Below are positions 59,386-64,000 of a stretch of 64,000 nucleotides of DNA, one piece after another. Position 1 is the first letter of the stretch. Each line of letters starts with the position of its first letter. The translations under genes were made by a program, and so were the position numbers. Below the pieces are notes generated by a model. That model saw nothing but the letters and a program-made list of their open reading frames with translations, did not search any database and was not told the DNA's origin. Source of the stretch: Arachis hypogaea (Eukaryota; Streptophyta; Magnoliopsida; Fabales; Fabaceae); the NCBI RefSeq assembly GCF_003086295.3, contig NC_092048.1, positions 749,001-813,000 of the forward strand. The letters are read 5' to 3'.

Positions 59386-60267
59386 AGTTAAACATGACTG
59401 TGTTGTAACAAAATTATTTTTTTTTAAATTTAAATTAATAATAAGAATATAAATGATTATATACTTATATTTTTAACATATTTTTTAAGAGTTTTTTAAG
59501 TTTTTTATTTATCGTATATTAGATATTTTTATTTTAATAAAAATTAAATTTTATATATTTTGATCATAAAAATTAAAATTTTATATTAAAAATATAATTA
59601 TTTATTATGTATTTTTTTATCAATTTAAATTTTCAAAAAAAATAATTTCATGACATAATATCATAGCTTCTATAATCAAAAGATTTATAATTCGATTTTT
59701 ATTGAACCTAAAAAAAATTTGTAAGTGAAGTAAAAAGAAGAAAAATATACAAAAATTTAAGCAAATTCGAGAGGATATAAATCTCAAAAATTTATAGTAA
59801 AAAAACAAGATACATGATAATTATATTTTTAACGTGTTACGATATGTATCTTAGTTTATATATATGGATTATGTATATATTATAACATTATATTCGACGT
59901 AAAATCATTTAATGTACCATAATAGTCCTACATGGAAGAAATACTTGCAATTTTTTTAAAGAGAACATAAATTATTTAAGGTGTTCCACAAGCATGAATA
60001 ATTTCTCTTTGCTTATTAGTGTTTTCCATATGGTCAGGGGTGAGTTATTATCACATGAATTATCTTTGTTAGGAGTATGATGTTGAAGAATCATTACATT
60101 TACATGTATATATGAATCAGTTGGGGTCCATGCATGCATGTGATTCAGTTCATTAGTGAGATTTTATTTTCTTTCAGCTCTTCGCTTTGTCTACTGATTA
60201 TTACGTCTGTTCACCAATATCTGAAAATGTTTCATGAAATGAATTATATAAATATAACCTAATCCGC

Positions 60268-60337
<70 letters not shown>

Positions 60338-60832
60338 CCTCCCGTCAAATGACTACTTTTTCACATTTATCGCGTAAGTGAATAAGTGATACTTAAAAAA
60401 AACGAATATAATTAAATAATTGTAGTTTTTTTAAGGATTAGAGTGGTATTCAATATAAATATTATGTAATGTACTATTTTGTAAATTAGCACATGCAATG
60501 CAATGTAGCAATTGAGGATAATACGCATTTAGGAATCGGGATGCGTTTTTTTTTTTTTTTCCTGTTACCAAAAATAAACATGGTATATTGTATTGTTTGT
60601 ACAAGAATTTTTGCCCAACAATATATAAAAATCACAATTAGGCTCCATCTACATTTAAAGTTGAAGTGAATTATACTCTTAATGCCATCCTTCATTCAAT
60701 TTTTTTTTTATTCTTCTTTTATGATAGAAATTGACAACCTTCGAATTAATTCAAGAACTTCAACCTCCCTTGTTCTTGCAAATATCTTCTTTTCATTAAA
60801 ATATCAAGGCGCTCTCTCTACTAACCAAAAAG
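59386..60832. other. AT-rich spacer with one microsatellite
   Basis: No gene supported; ORFs at 59620-59808 and 60486-60695 are low complexity. Contains the TTA microsatellite at 60268-60337. Confidence 0.35.
60268..60337. repeat. (TTA)n microsatellite
   Basis: About 23 perfect TTA units. Confidence 0.95.
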
Positions 60833-61301
60833 CTATGTTGCACATATATGAACACGGATATGGATACAGGACACGACATTATACAGAATAGACAGATACA
60901 CGAATTTAAAATTTTTATAAGATACGAGAATACGGTATATATATAAAATATAAAATAATTTTTAGATAAATTATAATGATATTTTGATCTTTTATTAATA
61001 TTAAAATATAAATTAATTTTTTAATTATATAAAATATTTAAAATATTTTTTGTTTTAATAATTGATAATATATACTATTTATAAATTCGTTTCAAAAATA
61101 CATGTTAAGAAAAGGCTGAACACACTGACACGTGATGATATTTAAGTGTGTCCAAAATTGATTAGAGAATATTTTTTTATTTTTTATTAAGACGATTGAA
61201 CACAGAAGATACACGTATCGAATGAATGTCAATGAGTATCGTGTCTAAAATATGTCAAACACATGAACACGATAAATCAATGAAGTGTCCATGCTTTATA
61301 G
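60833..61301 (+). mobile_element. hAT-like MITE (CTATGATGCACGGA family), copy 3, perfect 8-bp duplication
   Basis: 469 bp from CTATGTTGCACATATATG to ATGCTTTATAG. The flanking 8-bp duplication CCAAAAAG is perfect (60825-60832, 61302-61309). The interior aligns with the copies at 45910-46372 (inverted) and 58036-58410. Confidence 0.88.
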
Positions 61302-62679
61302 CCAAAAAGGAAAAGAAGAAAGTGGCAAGTCATATTATTGGGCTTATTAAGATATTTACACGTTGAACATGAACACAAGACAGAAGACAAGAGTAGTACT
61401 AGGTAGTCAAGGCACTAATGGTATTGAATCATATAGGAATAAAAAGATGATAAAATCTAGCAGTGGTCAAGTTAATTTTTTATGTGATTCTAAAATTAAT
61501 TAACAATAAAAATTCTTTCTTTTTTTATTATTGTCATAACTCAAAAGAAATGAGCAACCCTATATATATAGTAGGAGCCATTGGTATTTGAGGGTGTCCA
61601 AATAGCAATGAATTCGGAAGAAGGGGTTGGGAAAAAGTTGTTTTCGTATTTAATTGACTCGAATGCTTCGTTGTATGGAGTATTAAATTAAATTAAATTA
61701 AGGTAGACAATTGTACACCTTGAACTTAATTTGAAGAGGCTTACAGCTTAGTTATGAAGACATTTATATACTCCTACATAATAAATCATTAATGAGGTTG
61801 GTGTGTTCTGCCAAACTTGTTGCTTGGGGGAAATTATAAAAACAATTTCTCTCTTTCTTCCCTCTCATCCAAAACTGAAAAGGAACCTAACTTGCAAAAC
61901 CTAGTTTTTTCATTGTTGAATGCATATCAAGTACACCTCAAATATTCAATTCAAGACAAAGGGTTGGCCAGTGTATGCTACCATTATTCAAGAATATATT
62001 TCAAATCAACCTTGACCATATTAGGAGTAACACTCATTCAAACGACCAATAAAATTTACAGGATACTGAATGAATGAATCCGATCATTTTTTTTTCTTTT
62101 TTTTTTTTGAGGGGGCTCCCTTCTCTACCATACATATCCTTTTAAAAGAAAGTTCTATATGTTACAAATCAAAATTGTGGTGGAGTTGCCAAGGCCACAC
62201 ATGTATTCTTTTTCTTACATTCTCATTCCTCAATTAGAAACAGTGCCTCAGCTCTCAACAAAAATAAGATAAACAAGATGATGCACAAGCTAGCATGTTT
62301 CCGCTCCTCTCCTCTCTCTCCCAGTATCCACAACCTGCAAAGGCTGCATAACAAGAATTGCACCCCAAAACCAGGCCTGCAGCAATGCATCAAACAATGC
62401 AACTAATAGTGACACAAAGTTGGTCCAAGGTGAGTGATTGGTCAGACTCAGAAGTCACCACCCCAGACAGTTTTTAAGATCAATGCAATCAGCAGTCACT
62501 GGTTACTTTGTTGCAGTGTGTGCACAAATAACAAAAGAATGCTTTCAAGAAATTTGGAATCAGTTCCTAGCTCCTCCCTCGTGCTGCAGTTTTGGTCCCA
62601 TATAGGGGGCTAGAAAGGAGGGTTTCCTCGTGCCGACTATATAATTGAAGTATCATGTGCCAATCATGCGTGTAGTCAA
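61302..62679. other. Spacer and 3'UTR of the Lys/Glu-rich gene
   Basis: 61302-62080 is AT-rich; the 86-aa ORF at 61817-62077 has no family signature. About 62150-62679 has gene-like composition and is the probable 3'UTR of the minus-strand gene that follows. Confidence 0.45.
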
Positions 62680-64000
62680 TCAGTATGGAATGACATATGG
62701 CAGAGCAAAGACATCTACTGGCTCTATGTGCAAACCTTCTGACCATACTTGATGTGGTTCTGTAACCTCAGAAGATCCCACCACACGTCTCGTTTCTGGA
62801 AAATTACTGCTACCAAACAACCATTCTTGATCATCGAAACCAGACCACTCCTCCATTTTCGGGATTGAATATACCTGGCTTAGGTACTTGGTATCCGGAT
62901 GAGGGGGTTTTATGGTTGCTCCAATGACCGGTTCAGCTGGTGCAGGAGGAGCAATATGGCTCTTGTTTGAGGGAACTTCAAACGGCTGAGTGTCAATGAT
63001 GCCGTTTATCTTGCCTGCCTTGTTTTCTATCTTAACATTAGGGGCTGCTCCTCCTTGCCTGTCAGATGCATTTGGAATGGAAATTTGGCATGGTTCCAAT
63101 ATCCTTCCATTTTCGGCGAACAGGTGAGAGGAAGATGGTCTTGGCAGCTTACTAGGCCAATTGTCATTGGCTGTAAGAAAATTCAAAAGTTAACGACAAC
63201 TCGTCAGCCAACAGCAAAACACTGAGCCAAGATCAATGTGACTGAAAAGATACCTACAATTAAAATAACAATCTAAACATCTGACATCATCATAAATCCA
63301 CATTCTCTCTTGGGATGTTGGTATTATTCCATGTGTTAAACAATATTAATTCAAACCAGGTAAGAGGTGTAACCCATTTATATTTACATACAATTTGAAA
63401 ATATCTAGTAATCAAAACGCATCACAAATAACACTCACCACGTGGAACTCCATTTGATTCAACATCCTTTCGTTTCTTGGGATTTTCACCAGTAACAGCA
63501 TTCTCATGGCCGTTCTTGACTTGTGACAAAGAATTTAAACCTATAGGACCAGCTTTGTTGCATTCTTTTGATTTATTGAGCTCTATGTTTTTAACTTCGG
63601 TATGCTCCATAGCTTTCTCCTCTTTTTTCTTCTCTTTGTCCCTGTCTTTGTCCTTTCCATGCCCTTTTTTCTCCTTCTCTCTATCTTTCCTTTTTTCTCT
63701 CCGTTTTTCGTCTTTTTTTTCCTTAACCTTTTCTTTTCCTTCATCTTTCTTTTCCTTAACCTTTTCTTTTACTTCATCTTTCTTTTCCTTAACCTTCTCT
63801 TTCCCTTCAATGCTTGCTTCCAAAGTCTTCTCAATTTTTTTCTCCATAAGTTTGGATAATCCATCAAATCTGGGATGAATATTTCCAGCTTCCAAAGTCC
63901 TATTCTTCTCCAAAACTTTGGGTGCTCCATCAACTCTGGGATGAAAATTTCCAACATGATTCTGAACAGCTGCATTTGCAATAGGTCGGTCTTGAGCCGG
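62680..64000 (-). CDS. Lys/Glu-rich protein of unknown function, 3' part (5' end outside window)
   Basis: Two exons seen on the minus strand: beyond 64000 down to 63439, and 63170-62680, joined GT-AG across a 268-bp intron in frame; stop at 62680. About 350 residues visible. The first part has a duplicated GN(F/I)HPR(V/F)DG..K..EK unit, about 20 residues each. A highly charged KEKVKEKKDE repeat block follows, then a KDKDRDKEKK run, then a hydrophilic segment. The second exon has conserved-looking Trp/Phe clusters (MEEWSGFDDQEWLFGSS, VWSEGLHIEPVDVFALPYVI) that look like the real conserved tail. Databases usually label such proteins myb-like protein X or similar because of the charged repeats, which is not informative. 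I do not recognise the function. Confidence 0.8.

Noticed and set aside
61817..62077. 86-aa plus-strand ORF
   Set aside because: No family signature and no splice partners seen; spacer-like composition.
63477..63878. 133-aa plus-strand ORF, Phe/Ser-rich
   Set aside because: It is the reverse shadow of the Lys/Glu repeat block of the minus-strand gene; AAG/GAA-rich codons read as TTC/CTT on the other strand.

Overview
This is a eukaryotic nuclear window from a flowering plant: AT-rich spacers, GT-AG introns, a TIR-NBS-LRR immune receptor, plant-type C2H2 and trihelix transcription factors, nuclear tRNA genes, and many miniature transposons (MITEs). The TNL gene indicates a dicot. The gene content and the look of the repeats suggest a legume, possibly Arachis (peanut); that last step is inference from memory and was not searched.

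Layout. 1-325: end of a dead LINE (minus). 1698-5254: TNL resistance gene, five exons, 1036 aa (plus). 6408-7325: one-finger C2H2 repressor with an EAR motif (minus). 9836-11179: intronless trihelix/SANT-like protein (minus). 11721-11802: tRNA-Ser(AGA). 12303-15402: NIPA-type magnesium transporter, eight coding exons rebuilt here, 322 aa (minus). 16207-20860: repeat-rich spacer. 20861-26454: a whole but dead MULE transposon with long TIRs and a perfect 9-bp target duplication. 26808-27306: a long fold-back MITE. 28036-32457: filamin-repeat/CCCH/RRM/RS-domain RNA-binding protein, 979 aa, resembling Arabidopsis IRR (plus). 37521-38993: chloroplast J-protein of the DnaJ20 type, 206 aa (plus). 41491-47415: CER26/CER2-like BAHD protein, 436 aa, with a 4.6-kb intron full of MITEs (minus). 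47677-49472: a 131-bp direct duplication around a truncated element. 49593-49666: tRNA-Thr(AGT). 50720-54323: Tat/Retand-like Ty3-gypsy remnant with an antisense ORF. 54737-61301: MITEs, LINE debris, microsatellites and one promoter-like island. 62680-64000: 3' part of a Lys/Glu-rich protein gene (minus), running off the window.

How the genes relate. There are no operons; each gene has its own introns and flanks. The order NIPA - RRM/RS protein - J20 - CER26-like recalls two duplicated Arabidopsis segments (near At3g23840-23900 and At4g13800-13840, from memory), so the gene backbone looks like an old conserved block into which the TNL gene and transposons have been interleaved. Functional links are loose: the TNL and the IRR-like protein both point to immunity, while the CER26-like protein belongs to cuticular wax synthesis.

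Most of the unusual structure is transposon biology: several MITE families with exact 9-bp or 8-bp target duplications, one MITE inserted into the tip of another inside the CER26-like intron, and chimeric junctions. I found no CRISPR, operon or bacterial-type system.
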